64,000 bases of DNA from Prochlorococcus sp. MIT 1300 (lineage in GTDB: Bacteria > Cyanobacteriota > Cyanobacteriia > PCC-6307 > Cyanobiaceae), in the NCBI RefSeq assembly GCF_034092375.1, contig NZ_CP139302.1, positions 1,791,147 to 1,855,146 on the forward strand, read 5' to 3'. Position numbers and translations under genes: made by a program. Positions 18,510 to 28,278 of this stretch are shown here, one piece after another (position 1 is the first letter of the stretch; each line of letters begins with the position of its first letter). The notes under the pieces were generated by a model, which ran no database searches, was not told where the DNA came from, and was given only the letters and a program-made list of their open reading frames with translations.

Positions 18510-19676
18510 ATGGCTAATCTCCTCGATCAGCTTTCCTCGATGACGGTAGTTGTTGCTGATACAGGCGACTTGGATGCTATCCGACGCTTTACGCCTAGAG
18601 ATGCCACAACAAATCCTTCTTTGATTCTTGCTGCTGCTCAAATACCTAGTTATCAAACTTTGATTGATGAAGCTTTGCGATTATCAAGAGATCGTCTAGG
18701 TAATTCTGTTGGGGTAGAGGATGTGGTTCATGAGGCCCTTGATGAGATTTGCGTAATCTTTGGTAAGGAAATTTTGAAAATTGTTCCTGGAAGGGTATCC
18801 ACTGAGGTCGATGCTCGCTTGAGTTTTGATACTGAAGGAACAATTCGCAAAGCCAGGAAGTTGATTGGTTTGTATGACGAGATGGGTATATCGAAAGATC
18901 GAGTTCTTATCAAGATTGCATCAACTTGGGAAGGAATAAAAGCCGCAGAAGTTTTAGAGAAGGAAGGGATTAGTTGTAACTTGACATTGCTTTTTGGTTT
19001 TGCTCAGGCAGTGGCTTGTGCAGAAGCAGAGGTGACTTTGATTTCCCCCTTTGTTGGCAGAATCCTTGATTGGTACAAATCCCAAACAGGACGGGATGCA
19101 TATCCAGGCCCTGAAGATCCAGGAGTGATTTCTGTCACGAAGATTTTTAATTACTACAAGAGGCATGGTTATAAAACGGAAGTAATGGGAGCTAGCTTTC
19201 GTAATGTCGAGGAAATTATTGAATTAGCAGGTTGTGACTTGTTGACGATTTCTCCAAAACTTTTAGATCAACTTAGAACTACTGAATCTTCTTTGATTAA
19301 GAAGTTAGATGCTAGTAACCCTAACGAAGTTGAGTCTCTTATCCACTTAGATAAAAATAATTTTGATCAGTTGATGTCTAAGGATCAGATGGCTAGTGAA
19401 AAGCTTGAAGAAGGAATCCGTGGTTTTAGTAAGGCAATTGAAACACTTGAAGCTCAACTGGCACATCGCTTGGCAGTGATTGAGGGAGGAAAGGTTTTTA
19501 GTCACGCTATTCAAGAAATTTTCATGTTGAATGATTTAGATGGTGATGGATGTATTACTAGAGAGGAATGGTTGGGTAGTGATGCAGTCTTTGATGCATT
19601 AGATCACGATCATGATGGTCGACTCCTGCAAGATGATGTTCGCTTTGGTCTTGGAGCTGCTCTTGCACTTAGTTAA
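18510..19676 (+). CDS. tal: Transaldolase with C-terminal EF-hand pair
   Basis: Moves a dihydroxyacetone unit between sugar phosphates in the pentose phosphate pathway. N-terminal [20 protein letters not shown] and the Schiff-base lysine in [11 protein letters not shown] (Lys135) identify the TalB family. Residues ~1-330 are the enzyme. An added tail carries two EF-hand loops, [12 protein letters not shown] (from Asp342) and [12 protein letters not shown] (from Asp365), with the expected acidic positions. In Prochlorococcus and phage-infected cells transaldolase works with NADPH-producing steps in the dark. Calcium control is inferred only. Confidence 0.95.
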   Translation: MANLLDQLSSMTVVVADTGDLDAIRRFTPRDATTNPSLILAAAQIPSYQTLIDEALRLSRDRLGNSVGVEDVVHEALDEICVIFGKEILKIVPGRVSTEVDARLSFDTEGTIRKARKLIGLYDEMGISKDRVLIKIASTWEGIKAAEVLEKEGISCNLTLLFGFAQAVACAEAEVTLISPFVGRILDWYKSQTGRDAYPGPEDPGVISVTKIFNYYKRHGYKTEVMGASFRNVEEIIELAGCDLLTISPKLLDQLRTTESSLIKKLDASNPNEVESLIHLDKNNFDQLMSKDQMASEKLEEGIRGFSKAIETLEAQLAHRLAVIEGGKVFSHAIQEIFMLNDLDGDGCITREEWLGSDAVFDALDHDHDGRLLQDDVRFGLGAALALS

Positions 19677-19742
19677 AACTTGGCTTTTGTTATTGCCTAA
19701 AAGCTCACTTTCCTAATGGCAGCTTTAGCTTAAAAAGCAGTT

Positions 19743-19976
19743 TTATTTTGATGAGTATTTCCATAAGGCATCCTCAGGGATGTTTGGGCTAACCTTTAAA
19801 TCCTTTGGTTCAGTTAGGCTTATTCTCCAATCTGGAACTCTGCAACTTACAAAATCTTGCTTTTCAATAATGAACCCGCCTTCGAGACTTTTGCTTGCGA
19901 GAAAACCACCCATCCAATATCCACCCTCAAGCCCTCCTTTAAACCAAACCCAAACTTTTACACGGTCCATTAACAT
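19743..19976 (-). CDS. Small conserved hypothetical protein
   Basis: 77 residues (75 if the second ATG, giving MDRVKVWVWFKGG, is used), rich in Gly and Trp: WVWFKGGLEGGYWMGGFLAS. No span or signal peptide. Similar short proteins recur in picocyanobacteria as I remember, but I know of no function. It is convergent with the transaldolase gene, 66 bases away. Confidence 0.6.
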   Translation of the reverse strand: MLMDRVKVWVWFKGGLEGGYWMGGFLASKSLEGGFIIEKQDFVSCRVPDWRISLTEPKDLKVSPNIPEDALWKYSSK

Positions 19977-20007
19977 TTATTCAGAATATAGTTAATTAAA
20001 TCATGGT

Positions 20008-20035
20008 TTAATTTCTTTATTTGTAAAGAAATTAA
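20008..20035. repeat. Perfect AT-rich inverted repeat
   Basis: TTAATTTCTTTA (20008-20019), loop TTTG, then TAAAGAAATTAA (20024-20035): a perfect 12-bp stem. It lies about 50 bases past the 3' end of the minus-strand frr/flavoprotein operon and before the small gene on the same strand. It may act as a terminator or RNA stabiliser; there is no clean U tract on either strand. Confidence 0.6.
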
Positions 20036-20083
20036 TTAAAGAGATTGATTTTATTGAAAACTTTTTAAAGCGAGCTCATTGGT

Positions 20084-21211
20084 TTATTTTTTTAACAAGA
20101 GTCTTTTAATGACTCTCTGAGCTATATCGCCATAGCCCATTTCTCCTGAGAGAATTTGTGCAATACGTTGAGGCGCTGTGGGCCTCTTTATTCCAAGTTG
20201 ATACCCAACCTTGGGGAATCGGTAGAAAACTTGTGCAATTCTTCTGCCCCAGGCCATTGAGTTGCCCCATCTAGTACGCATTGAGTTGGTGTAGTTGCCT
20301 AGTCCAAAAGTTTTATCTTGTAGCCAGAGATGAATGCTTTGGGCTGCCTCACACCCGCTCATGAGCGCAGGCCTTAGTCCTTCGGCGAGAAATGGGTCAC
20401 ATAGAGAAGCTGCGTCTCCTACTGCAAGTATTCCATCGCCATGAAGATTGTGATGGCCATTCCAAACCCTTAATTGGGCATTTTGTCTAGAACCTTCATG
20501 AGGATCAAAACCAAGACTTGGTAAGAACTTTTCAAGGATTGCCTCACTATTTGTGGCTTGATCGCCGATGAAGGTCCCAACACCAACATTGACCCCGTTT
20601 GCTACTGGGAAAGCCCAAGCAAAACCATGATGAACTAGACCAAACTCGAATCTTGCTGATCCGTCCAAGAGATTTCCTTTCCCTGCGAGCTTTACAGAGG
20701 TTGTAGAGGCATGATGTTGGATTCGTGGGCCGAGCTTAAACACTTTTGGCCAAACTGAGTTTGATCCATCTGCAATCACTACTGCTTTACTTTCAAGTTC
20801 TCTGCCATCTTTAGATGTTAACTGCCAATAACCTGCTTGTTTCTTTAAGTCAACTACTTGGAAAGGCCTTAGTAACTCGGCACCAGCATCAATGGCTTTG
20901 TTGGTAATAAGTTGGTCGAGCTTTTTTCGCTCAACAATCCAAAAAGGAGCAGAGCCTGGTAATTGTGCAATAACATTGTCACTAAGACACCATGAGAACT
21001 CAACTCTATTGATAATTTGAACAACAGCAGGACTCAGTTCAAAAGGAAACCAATCTTGAACGGCTGCGGCTATTCCGCCTCCACAAGGCTTGATTGAATC
21101 TGAAGAATCTTTCTCTAAAAGTGTTACCTTCCACCCATTATTTGCCAGATGAAATGCTGCTGCTGAACCAGCAGCTCCTGCTCCAATAATAACTACATCT
21201 TTTAGGCTCAC
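20084..21211 (-). CDS. Geranylgeranyl-reductase-family FAD-dependent oxidoreductase
   Basis: 375 residues. N-terminal FAD motif [20 protein letters not shown], then PCGGGIA and [11 protein letters not shown], and a C-terminal [20 protein letters not shown] box typical of the ChlP/GGR family. It is shorter and more divergent than true ChlP, so it is probably a second flavoprotein acting on an isoprenoid or quinone-like substrate. Its start overlaps the frr stop by 4 bases (ATGA), placing it in a pyrH-frr-linked operon. Confidence 0.82.
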   Translation of the reverse strand: MSLKDVVIIGAGAAGSAAAFHLANNGWKVTLLEKDSSDSIKPCGGGIAAAVQDWFPFELSPAVVQIINRVEFSWCLSDNVIAQLPGSAPFWIVERKKLDQLITNKAIDAGAELLRPFQVVDLKKQAGYWQLTSKDGRELESKAVVIADGSNSVWPKVFKLGPRIQHHASTTSVKLAGKGNLLDGSARFEFGLVHHGFAWAFPVANGVNVGVGTFIGDQATNSEAILEKFLPSLGFDPHEGSRQNAQLRVWNGHHNLHGDGILAVGDAASLCDPFLAEGLRPALMSGCEAAQSIHLWLQDKTFGLGNYTNSMRTRWGNSMAWGRRIAQVFYRFPKVGYQLGIKRPTAPQRIAQILSGEMGYGDIAQRVIKRLLLKK

Positions 21212-21756
21212 ACTTTAAGTATATCGGCCTCTTTCTCTGCTAGATGCTTTTCTATTTCATTAGAAAATTTGTCAGTAAGCTTCTGTACAGACTCTTGTTC
21301 GTCTCGGCTTTGATCTTTAGAGAATTCACCTTCCTTTTCCATTCTTTTAATTTTTTCGATAGCATCCCTTCTTATATTTCTTAGAGCAACTTTCCCTTCT
21401 TCTGCATATTTTGAAGCTAATTTGCAAAAGTCTTTTCTTCGTTCCTCTGTAAGAGGTGGAACGTTAATACGAATAATTTTTCCGTCATTATTGGGCGTAA
21501 AACCAAGATCACTAGTTGCAATAGCCTTTTCTATAAGGCTTAGTGAGCTTAAGTCAAAAGGTTGGATTGAAATTGTTTGTGAGTCAGGAGTTGAAATTGT
21601 GGCTAGTGATTTTAAAGGGGTTTCTGCACCATAATATTCAACTGAAAGGCGATCAAGTAAAGAAGGGTTGGCACGCCCAGTACGGATTGTGTTGAAGGTG
21701 CGTTGGGTGGCATCCACCGACTTACGCATATTTGATTCGAGTTCTTGATTTGCCAT
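21208..21756 (-). CDS. frr: Ribosome recycling factor
   Basis: Splits post-termination ribosomes together with EF-G. 182 residues. Motifs: [55 protein letters not shown] and [21 protein letters not shown]. It sits between pyrH (58 bases upstream) and the flavoprotein gene (4-base overlap); pyrH-frr adjacency is common in bacteria. Confidence 0.97.
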   Translation of the reverse strand: MANQELESNMRKSVDATQRTFNTIRTGRANPSLLDRLSVEYYGAETPLKSLATISTPDSQTISIQPFDLSSLSLIEKAIATSDLGFTPNNDGKIIRINVPPLTEERRKDFCKLASKYAEEGKVALRNIRRDAIEKIKRMEKEGEFSKDQSRDEQESVQKLTDKFSNEIEKHLAEKEADILKV

Positions 21757-21814
21757 TTGCTTCCTAGAGGTTTTTCAAAAAAGTTGGTTCAAATTAATAA
21801 ACCTTTGGTTGGTT

Positions 21815-22522
21815 TCAGTTGCTTATTCTGGAACCAATTGGTTCTCCAGCAACTGCTTTGCTTATGTTGCCAGGTTCGAAAAGATCAAAAACAACAATAG
21901 GGATGTTGTTGTCTTTGCAAAGAGCAATTGCAGTGCTATCCATCACTGCTAGTTCTCCGCTAAGAACCTGTTGGAAGGTGAGGTTGTCGAATCGCTTTGC
22001 ATCAGGGAACCTCTTCGGGTCCTGGTCATAGACACCATCGACTTTAGTGGCTTTGAAAACAACATCTGCATTGATCTCTGCTGCTCGAAGAGCAGCAGTC
22101 GTATCAGTTGTGAAAAATGGATTTCCACAGCCTGCACCAAATACAACTACTCTTCCCTTCTCAAGGTGACGAATTGCTCTTCGGCGTATATAGGGCTCAG
22201 CTACTTCTTGCATTTCAATGGCTGTTTGTACACGAGTCGGTATTCCTTTCCTTTCCAGTCCATCTTGAAGCGTGATCGCGTTCATTACGGTGGCCAGCAT
22301 GCCGACATAATCAGCAGTGGCACGGTCCATACCAGCGGCGGACCCTTTAAGTCCTCGGAAAATATTTCCCCCTCCAACAACGATTGCAAGTTGGGTGCCT
22401 CCATCCACGACACTTGCTACATCCTCAGAGATGGATTGAACTATTGCGGGGTCTATCCCATATGGCTTGTCACCCATAAGAGCTTCTCCGCTGAGTTTTA
22501 GCAGTACACGGTTGTAAGTCAT
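21815..22522 (-). CDS. pyrH: UMP kinase
   Basis: Phosphorylates UMP to UDP. 235 residues, amino-acid-kinase fold: [15 protein letters not shown] at the N-terminus, [43 protein letters not shown] and the terminal GEPIGSRIS. Followed by frr on the same strand. A short 6-bp inverted repeat (CCTCTA/TAGAGG, 22565-22584) lies in the upstream gap. Confidence 0.97.
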   Translation of the reverse strand: MTYNRVLLKLSGEALMGDKPYGIDPAIVQSISEDVASVVDGGTQLAIVVGGGNIFRGLKGSAAGMDRATADYVGMLATVMNAITLQDGLERKGIPTRVQTAIEMQEVAEPYIRRRAIRHLEKGRVVVFGAGCGNPFFTTDTTAALRAAEINADVVFKATKVDGVYDQDPKRFPDAKRFDNLTFQQVLSGELAVMDSTAIALCKDNNIPIVVFDLFEPGNISKAVAGEPIGSRISN

Positions 22523-22827
22523 TCATTCTTCTTATCTTGATGACAGTAGCAAGTCTCCCTTAGCCCTCTAAGTATCCGTAGAGGTTTGATGGGAATGATT
22601 TTGCTGACTCGCTTTGATAAGACAGCTGTTTAAGGTTCATGAACAAGGATGCTCTTAGCCAAAGTAGTTTGATGGTGCGTTTAACTCTTTCATAAATTGA
22701 ATGCATGCGGAAAGATTTATCTTGTTAGACAGAACTCACCCTTCACAAGTCATTGTTGATTAGTGGCTTGTCCGTACTTTTTGCGTGCGAATAAGCTTAT
22801 AAAGGAAGATCTGGAATCTTGATATGG
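22523..22827. other. Gene-free gap between cobO and pyrH
   Basis: 305 bases with no convincing coding region. It holds the pyrH leader, with an inverted repeat CCTCTA (22565-22570) / TAGAGG (22579-22584). An 18-codon ATG frame at about 22638 has no supporting feature. No tRNA-like cloverleaf was seen. Confidence 0.5.
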
Positions 22828-23517
22828 CTAAAATTCAATACCGGCTTGGGCTTTTATTCCTTTTTCTTTAAAAGGGTGATGCACTAAGTTCATTTCAGTT
22901 ACCAAATCTGCCTTTTCAATTAATTCTTTTGGTGCACCTCGGCCAGTTAAAACTACATGAGTTAGATCTGGTCTAAATGAAAGGCCCTTAATTACTTCTG
23001 TTAAATCTAGGTAGCCTAGTTTGATTGCAACATTTATTTCATCAAGGACTACTAGTTTGTGGTCTTTACTTTTTAAGTAAAATAGAGATTGCTCCCAGGC
23101 CTTTTTGACAAAGAGTTTGTCCCTATCTCTATTTTGGGTTTCCCATGTAAACCCTTCGCCTAGAGCATGCCAATCTATTTGTTCACCAAAAGCCTTTAGA
23201 GCTCTTGCTTCACCGGGTTCCCAGCCACCTTTAATGAATTGAACTATTGCAACTCGTTCATTGTGTCCAAGCATTCGTAGAGTTAATCCTAGTGCGGCTG
23301 TAGTTTTGCCTTTCCCATTTCCTGTAAATACAAGAATTAAACCTTTTTCGAGGGTCCTTTGATCTAAGCGCTTTTGCTGAACCTCTTTTCTACGTTGCAT
23401 TCTTAGTTGGTATCCTGCTTGATCTTTCTCTGGAGAAAGATTGCCTCCTAGGCCAAGTTGCTCGGCCACTTGATCTATGTCAAATTGATCTTTTGCTTTT
23501 GAGTGATCTAATTTCAT
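22828..23517 (-). CDS. cobO: Cob(I)alamin adenosyltransferase (CobA/BtuR family)
   Basis: Adds the adenosyl group to the corrin cobalt. 229 residues with the P-loop GNGKGKTT at residues 66-73, AIVQFIKGGWEPGEARA, VVLDEINVAIKLGYL and VVLTGRGAPKELIEKADLVTE, all diagnostic of the CobO type. A ~55-residue basic N-terminal arm precedes the P-loop. Same strand as the tyrosine recombinase, 49 bases downstream, but unrelated in function. Confidence 0.95.
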   Translation of the reverse strand: MKLDHSKAKDQFDIDQVAEQLGLGGNLSPEKDQAGYQLRMQRRKEVQQKRLDQRTLEKGLILVFTGNGKGKTTAALGLTLRMLGHNERVAIVQFIKGGWEPGEARALKAFGEQIDWHALGEGFTWETQNRDRDKLFVKKAWEQSLFYLKSKDHKLVVLDEINVAIKLGYLDLTEVIKGLSFRPDLTHVVLTGRGAPKELIEKADLVTEMNLVHHPFKEKGIKAQAGIEF

Positions 23518-23566
23518 TGGAATTTCAGAATTGCATACCTAAATAATACTTTCGGGGGCTTGTTTT

Positions 23567-24730
23567 TTATTGTCGGGCTCTTGCTAGAGCCGCATCTACT
23601 GCTTGTTGTTGGTCACGTTTAGTGATCCAGTGGTGGTATGTACGCGTATGAATGGCTACTGAATGTCCCATCATTCTTGCCGCAACAGTGTCAGGTAGGC
23701 CTATATGTATGGTGCGTATTGCCCATGCATGACGAAGGTCGTATGGCGTTAGAGGCATACTGTAGCGACGAAATTGCTCAGCTACTCGCCTTCCAACTTG
23801 CTGAAGTGTAGTTTTCTTAAGATCAGTTTCTATTAAGGGCAGAAGATTTGGCTTGATTCCTAATTGGTATAAACCGAACTCTTCTATCCATTCAGGGTGA
23901 AATGGCCAAACTTGATGTTCTCCTGTTTTTGTATTAGGAAGGACTCGTAGAACTTGATCGCAATTTTTGCTCAGGGTGGATAGATCGCTATAGAAAATTT
24001 CATGGTTTCTTAACCCATAAGTGGCCATTAATCCAAAGGCTAATTTCCATCTTGGATTGGGAATTCTAGAAAAAGCTTGAACAATCTGCTCATCATTTGG
24101 CAGTTTCCGGAAGTTCGCCTTATGTAAGCCGTATCCTCCAGCATGAGCTTTCCAGTCTTTAGGCAGGCTTATTTCTAGGTGTCTAGCAAGTGCTCCTAAT
24201 GCAATGCCAGATTGTTGTCTGCTTCTACTATTTTCTTCATATGAAGCAATAGTTTCCTTAAGTAGTTCAATGCTTAGCTGACCTTTTCCCTGTAGAGATA
24301 GTTTCTGAAGCCTGCGTAGGTATGGAAGATATGCGGCAGTCCAAGTTGTGCGGCTTCCAGAAGGGGATTGCTTCCGTTGAGGATTCGTAAAGAAGGCAGA
24401 TTCGAAACTCTTTATTGCTTGCACAACGTCAGAGTTAGAAGTTGTATTTCCCTCTCTATTTAGAGATACTGTTGACCAGTGATTCCATTTGAATTGCTTG
24501 CGCTCTAGTTCTAAATGAACTAACTCTAGAATTTTTTGTGCTTCTTTAAGCCCTTCTTGAGTGGCTTGAATTTTTAAACTGATTCTCTGAATTTTTGATT
24601 TTCCTGTTTCCTTCTTGCAAGGTAGATGGCCTCTAAGATTTAGGAGATCTCCACGATGTTCAATCCTTAATCTGACTCCTCTTCTAGAGAGTTCGGTGTT
24701 GATCTTGTTCAGCTGGTTGCTGAGAGCCAT
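23567..24730 (-). CDS. Tyrosine recombinase / phage-integrase family protein
   Basis: 387 residues. The C-terminal catalytic half shows Arg241 (YGLRNHE), Lys268 (NTKTGEHQVW), Arg333 (YDLRHAW), His356 (MMGHS) and the nucleophile Tyr365 (RTYHHW). The usual His three residues before the second Arg is Tyr330. The N-terminal part looks like an arm/core-binding region. It stands alone among housekeeping genes, with no attachment repeats, excisionase or phage genes nearby. It could be a vertically inherited recombinase rather than a mobile one. Confidence 0.85.
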   Translation of the reverse strand: MALSNQLNKINTELSRRGVRLRIEHRGDLLNLRGHLPCKKETGKSKIQRISLKIQATQEGLKEAQKILELVHLELERKQFKWNHWSTVSLNREGNTTSNSDVVQAIKSFESAFFTNPQRKQSPSGSRTTWTAAYLPYLRRLQKLSLQGKGQLSIELLKETIASYEENSRSRQQSGIALGALARHLEISLPKDWKAHAGGYGLHKANFRKLPNDEQIVQAFSRIPNPRWKLAFGLMATYGLRNHEIFYSDLSTLSKNCDQVLRVLPNTKTGEHQVWPFHPEWIEEFGLYQLGIKPNLLPLIETDLKKTTLQQVGRRVAEQFRRYSMPLTPYDLRHAWAIRTIHIGLPDTVAARMMGHSVAIHTRTYHHWITKRDQQQAVDAALARARQ

Positions 24731-24804
24731 AATTCTTCAAAGTTATTGCTACCTTGACGTTGAAAAGGGCTTCCCTCAAGCCCTTGTACGGAGTTCTTTT
24801 CGAA

Positions 24805-25980
24805 ATGACCCGTATAGGCGTTGTCTTAATGAACTTGGGAGGCCCTGAACGCATTCAGGATGTAGGCCCATTTCTCTACAATCTTTTTTCAGACCCTGAG
24901 ATTATTCGGCTGCCTATACGCTCGCTGCAGAAGCCTATGGCTTGGTTAATAAGTAGTCTTAGGAGTAGTAAATCTCAACAGGCATACCTCTCAATTGGAG
25001 GAGGCTCTCCTCTCCGCCGAATTACTGAGCAACAGGCAAGGGAATTACAAAGCGAACTTCGGCAACGCGGCATTAATGCCACAAGTTATGTCGCTATGCG
25101 TTATTGGCATCCATTTACTGAATCTGCAGTGGCTGATCTCAAGGCCGATGGAATCGAGGAGGTTGTTGTCTTGCCTTTATACCCTCATTTTTCCATTAGT
25201 ACTAGTGGCTCAAGTTTTCGCGAATTAGAAAGGTTGCGTCAATCAGACACTACTTTCCAAAAGTTATCTATTAGATGTATCCGTAGTTGGTATAACCATC
25301 CTGGTTACTTGAATGCGATGGCAGATTTGATTTCAAATCAGATTTTTCTGTCAGAGATACCATCTAAAGTAAATATATTTTTTACAGCTCATGGTGTGCC
25401 CAAGAGTTATGTTGAAGATGCTGGTGACCCTTATCAAAAGGAAATTGAAAGTTGTGCAGCATTAATAATGAATGTACTTAAAAACCGCCTTGGATATGAG
25501 AACCCATATACCCTTGCATATCAGAGTAGAGTGGGTCCAGAAGAATGGTTAAGGCCATATACTAATGAAGTCTTGGAAGACCTTGGCAAGGCTGGGATAA
25601 GAGATCTTGTTGTTGTTCCTATAAGCTTCGTAAGTGAACATATTGAAACTCTTGAAGAAATAGACATTGAGTATAGAGAGTTGGCGAAGAAGAATGGTAT
25701 TGAGAATTTTTATAGAGTCCCTGCTTTGGATACTTATCCTGCTTTCATTAGTTCTCTTGCAGATCTTGTTATTAGTAGCTTGAATGGCCCTCAAGTTGAG
25801 TTAGAAACAGTCTCGGAACTTCCTACAAAGGTTAAGCTTTATCCTCAAGAGAAATGGCAATGGGGTTGGAATAATAGCTCTGAGGTCTGGAATGGGAGAG
25901 TAGCCATGATTGTGTTTCTATCATTCGTCTTTGAGTTGATAATAGGTAAAGGTCCTCTTCATCTTTTAGGTTTGCTGTGA
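24805..25980 (+). CDS. hemH: Ferrochelatase with C-terminal light-harvesting-like tail
   Basis: Inserts Fe2+ into protoporphyrin IX to make haem. I use ATG 24805 ([15 protein letters not shown]), giving 391 residues. The catalytic core carries [31 protein letters not shown] and [18 protein letters not shown]. The last ~45 residues form a chlorophyll a/b-binding-like helix ([20 protein letters not shown]) with the conserved NGRxAM pattern, as in cyanobacterial and plastid ferrochelatases, implying thylakoid attachment. Divergent from the recombinase. Confidence 0.96.
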   Translation: MTRIGVVLMNLGGPERIQDVGPFLYNLFSDPEIIRLPIRSLQKPMAWLISSLRSSKSQQAYLSIGGGSPLRRITEQQARELQSELRQRGINATSYVAMRYWHPFTESAVADLKADGIEEVVVLPLYPHFSISTSGSSFRELERLRQSDTTFQKLSIRCIRSWYNHPGYLNAMADLISNQIFLSEIPSKVNIFFTAHGVPKSYVEDAGDPYQKEIESCAALIMNVLKNRLGYENPYTLAYQSRVGPEEWLRPYTNEVLEDLGKAGIRDLVVVPISFVSEHIETLEEIDIEYRELAKKNGIENFYRVPALDTYPAFISSLADLVISSLNGPQVELETVSELPTKVKLYPQEKWQWGWNNSSEVWNGRVAMIVFLSFVFELIIGKGPLHLLGLL

Positions 25981-26107
25981 GAAGAATTAGCTTTTTGAGA
26001 GTATGCCTTTCCTCTTGTAAGTGGGTTTTGCGTTTCAGCTTTGATATTGATTGAGCCAGCTATCCAATGGGCATTTAATGTAAAGGTCTAGATCTCCATC
26101 ATTTGCC

Positions 26108-27895
26108 GTGACTTTGACTTCTGCTTCCACGGCCTTGTCAAATTCTGCCGATAAACAGAGTCTTCATATCACCGGAGCAGACGCCTTAATGGATGCTCTT
26201 CGAAGACATGGCGTTGAAGTCATATTTGGTTATCCAGGTGGTGCAATCCTTCCTATATATGACGCAGTTCATAAGGCAGAAAGTCAAGGTTGGTTAAAGC
26301 ACATTCTTGTAAGACATGAACAAGGTGGTAGCCATGCTGCTGATGGTTATGCAAGGGCAACTGGTCGAGTGGGGGTTTGTTTTGGGACTTCAGGGCCAGG
26401 TGCAACAAACTTAGTTACTGGAATAGCAACGGCACAGATGGATTCTGTGCCGTTGGTTGTAGTTACTGGACAAGTTCCACGTTCTGCTATTGGTACAGAT
26501 GCCTTTCAGGAAACAGATATTTTTGGAATTACTCTTCCTATTGTGAAGCACTCATGGGTAGTTAGAGATCCTGCAGACATTGCCTCAGTTGTTGCACAAG
26601 CTTTTTTAATAGCTTCTTCGGGTAGGCCTGGACCAGTCCTGATTGATATCCCAAAAGATGTTGGCCAGGAATATTTTGATTATCAACCTATCGATCCAGG
26701 CGATTCGGTGCCGGCAGGGTTTAGTGCCCCATCTTCACCAGATGAATGCTCCGTCAAGGCGGCTCTTGAACTTATTGAAAAGGCTCAACGTCCTTTGTTT
26801 TATGTCGGAGGTGGTGTCATTTCTTCAGGTGCCCATGAAAGCCTTGCTGAGTTAGCCAGTCGTCATCAGATACCAGTCACTACAACTCTTATGGGTAAAG
26901 GGGCTTTTGATGAGCAGAACTCCTTGTCGGTAGGAATGCTTGGTATGCATGGGACCGCCTATGCAAATTTTGCCGTTACAGAGTGCGACCTATTAATTGC
27001 TGTAGGTGCTCGTTTTGATGACAGAGTTACTGGGAAACTAGATACATTTGCTCCTAATGCAAAGGTAATTCATTTTGAAATTGATCCAGCTGAGATTTGT
27101 AAAAACCGGCCAGCAGATGTGGCTATTTTAGGTGATGTTAGTCACAGTCTTATAAAGCTACTTGAAGTAAGTAAGGCAAGAAAAGTTGAACCTAAGACAT
27201 CAGATTGGTTGACGATGATTGATATGTGGAAAGACAAATACCCTTTATTTACTCCACCTCCACAAGGAGAAATTTACCCGCAAGAGGTAATTCTTGCAAT
27301 CAGAGATCTTGCTCCTGGAGCGTTTATAACAACTGATGTTGGCCAGCACCAAATGTGGGCAGCTCAATATCTACGTAGTGGCCCTCGAAAGTGGATAAGT
27401 AGTGCAGGTTTAGGAACTATGGGTTATGGGATGCCTGCTGCTATGGGTGTACAGTGTGCTTTTCCAAAAGACCAAGTAATTTGTGTCGCTGGTGATGCAA
27501 GTATTCTGATGAATATTCAGGAGCTAGGGACTATCGCTGAATATCAACTTCCTTTAAAGGTTGTGATCGTTAATAATCAGTGGCAGGGAATGGTTAGGCA
27601 ATGGCAAGAAAGTTTCTATGAGGAGAGATATTCTGCTTCAAATATGCTTCCAGGAATGCCTAGCTTTAAATCACTTGCAGCTGCATTTGGCATTAAAGGA
27701 ATAGAGATTAAAAATCGCGATGATCTAGAGCCTCAGTTGAAGAATGCTTTTATGAATCCAGGGCCAATGTTTATAGATGTTCATGTAAGGCGAGGGGAAA
27801 ATTGTTATCCAATGGTTCCACCTGGCAAGAGTAATGCTCAGATGGTTGGGTTGCCTTCTCTCCCTGAGCCAGTAATGGAGATCCATAGAAAATGA
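26108..27895 (+). CDS. ilvB: Acetolactate synthase large subunit
   Basis: Thiamine-diphosphate enzyme that condenses pyruvate in branched-chain amino acid synthesis. 595 residues: the TPP glutamate lies in RHEQGGSHAADGYARATG, with GTSGPGATNLVTG, a middle FAD domain (GMLGMHGTAYANF) and the C-terminal TPP/Mg site GDASILMNIQELGT. GTG start at 26108. Its stop overlaps the next gene by 4 bases (ATGA). Confidence 0.96.
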   Translation: MTLTSASTALSNSADKQSLHITGADALMDALRRHGVEVIFGYPGGAILPIYDAVHKAESQGWLKHILVRHEQGGSHAADGYARATGRVGVCFGTSGPGATNLVTGIATAQMDSVPLVVVTGQVPRSAIGTDAFQETDIFGITLPIVKHSWVVRDPADIASVVAQAFLIASSGRPGPVLIDIPKDVGQEYFDYQPIDPGDSVPAGFSAPSSPDECSVKAALELIEKAQRPLFYVGGGVISSGAHESLAELASRHQIPVTTTLMGKGAFDEQNSLSVGMLGMHGTAYANFAVTECDLLIAVGARFDDRVTGKLDTFAPNAKVIHFEIDPAEICKNRPADVAILGDVSHSLIKLLEVSKARKVEPKTSDWLTMIDMWKDKYPLFTPPPQGEIYPQEVILAIRDLAPGAFITTDVGQHQMWAAQYLRSGPRKWISSAGLGTMGYGMPAAMGVQCAFPKDQVICVAGDASILMNIQELGTIAEYQLPLKVVIVNNQWQGMVRQWQESFYEERYSASNMLPGMPSFKSLAAAFGIKGIEIKNRDDLEPQLKNAFMNPGPMFIDVHVRRGENCYPMVPPGKSNAQMVGLPSLPEPVMEIHRK

Positions 27896-28242
27896 TTTAT
27901 ACATTTTGGTTGTTTTTATTGGTCTTTCTTCTCGGAGTCCCAAGTCCCACTAATGCTGCTGAGATTTTGCAAATTCAAAGCTCTACGTTGTTGCAAATAG
28001 GTGACCATAATCGGACTTATACTGTTCAACTTGCATGCATCTCTGTTGATTCCTCTGATGATCAATCTGCTAGGAATTTGTTGAGAGCTGAGTTGCCTAG
28101 GAGGAAAAAGGTGAATCTTAGGCCAGAGGGTTCTGAGGAAGGTGTTTTGCTTGCTCGGGTTATGCCCCTTGGTAGTGAGAAAGATTTATCCAAGCGTTTA
28201 GTAGAAGCTGGCTTGGCTAAATGGTCATGTGATTATGCGTAA
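27892..28242 (+). CDS. Secreted nuclease-like (SNase/TNase-type) small protein
   Basis: 116 residues with a signal peptide (FWLFLLVFLLGVPSPTNAA, cleavage probably after NAA). The mature part resembles the thermonuclease OB fold: VQLACISVDSSDDQSARNLL, then LARVMPLGSEKDLSKRLVEAGLAKW. The usual catalytic Arg/Glu set is not complete, so nuclease activity is doubtful. It overlaps ilvB by ATGA, so probably co-translated. Confidence 0.7.
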   Translation: MIYTFWLFLLVFLLGVPSPTNAAEILQIQSSTLLQIGDHNRTYTVQLACISVDSSDDQSARNLLRAELPRRKKVNLRPEGSEEGVLLARVMPLGSEKDLSKRLVEAGLAKWSCDYA

Positions 28243-28278
28243 ACCTCATACTGATTTCTTTATCTTTATGGTGAGCAT

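Noticed and set aside
22638..22694. 18-codon ATG frame in the cobO-pyrH gap
   Set aside because: Too short, with no homology or membrane signal; kept only as a mention.
23518..24804. Prophage or genomic island around the recombinase
   Set aside because: The flanking genes (cobO, hemH) are core genes and no direct repeats or phage genes are visible.
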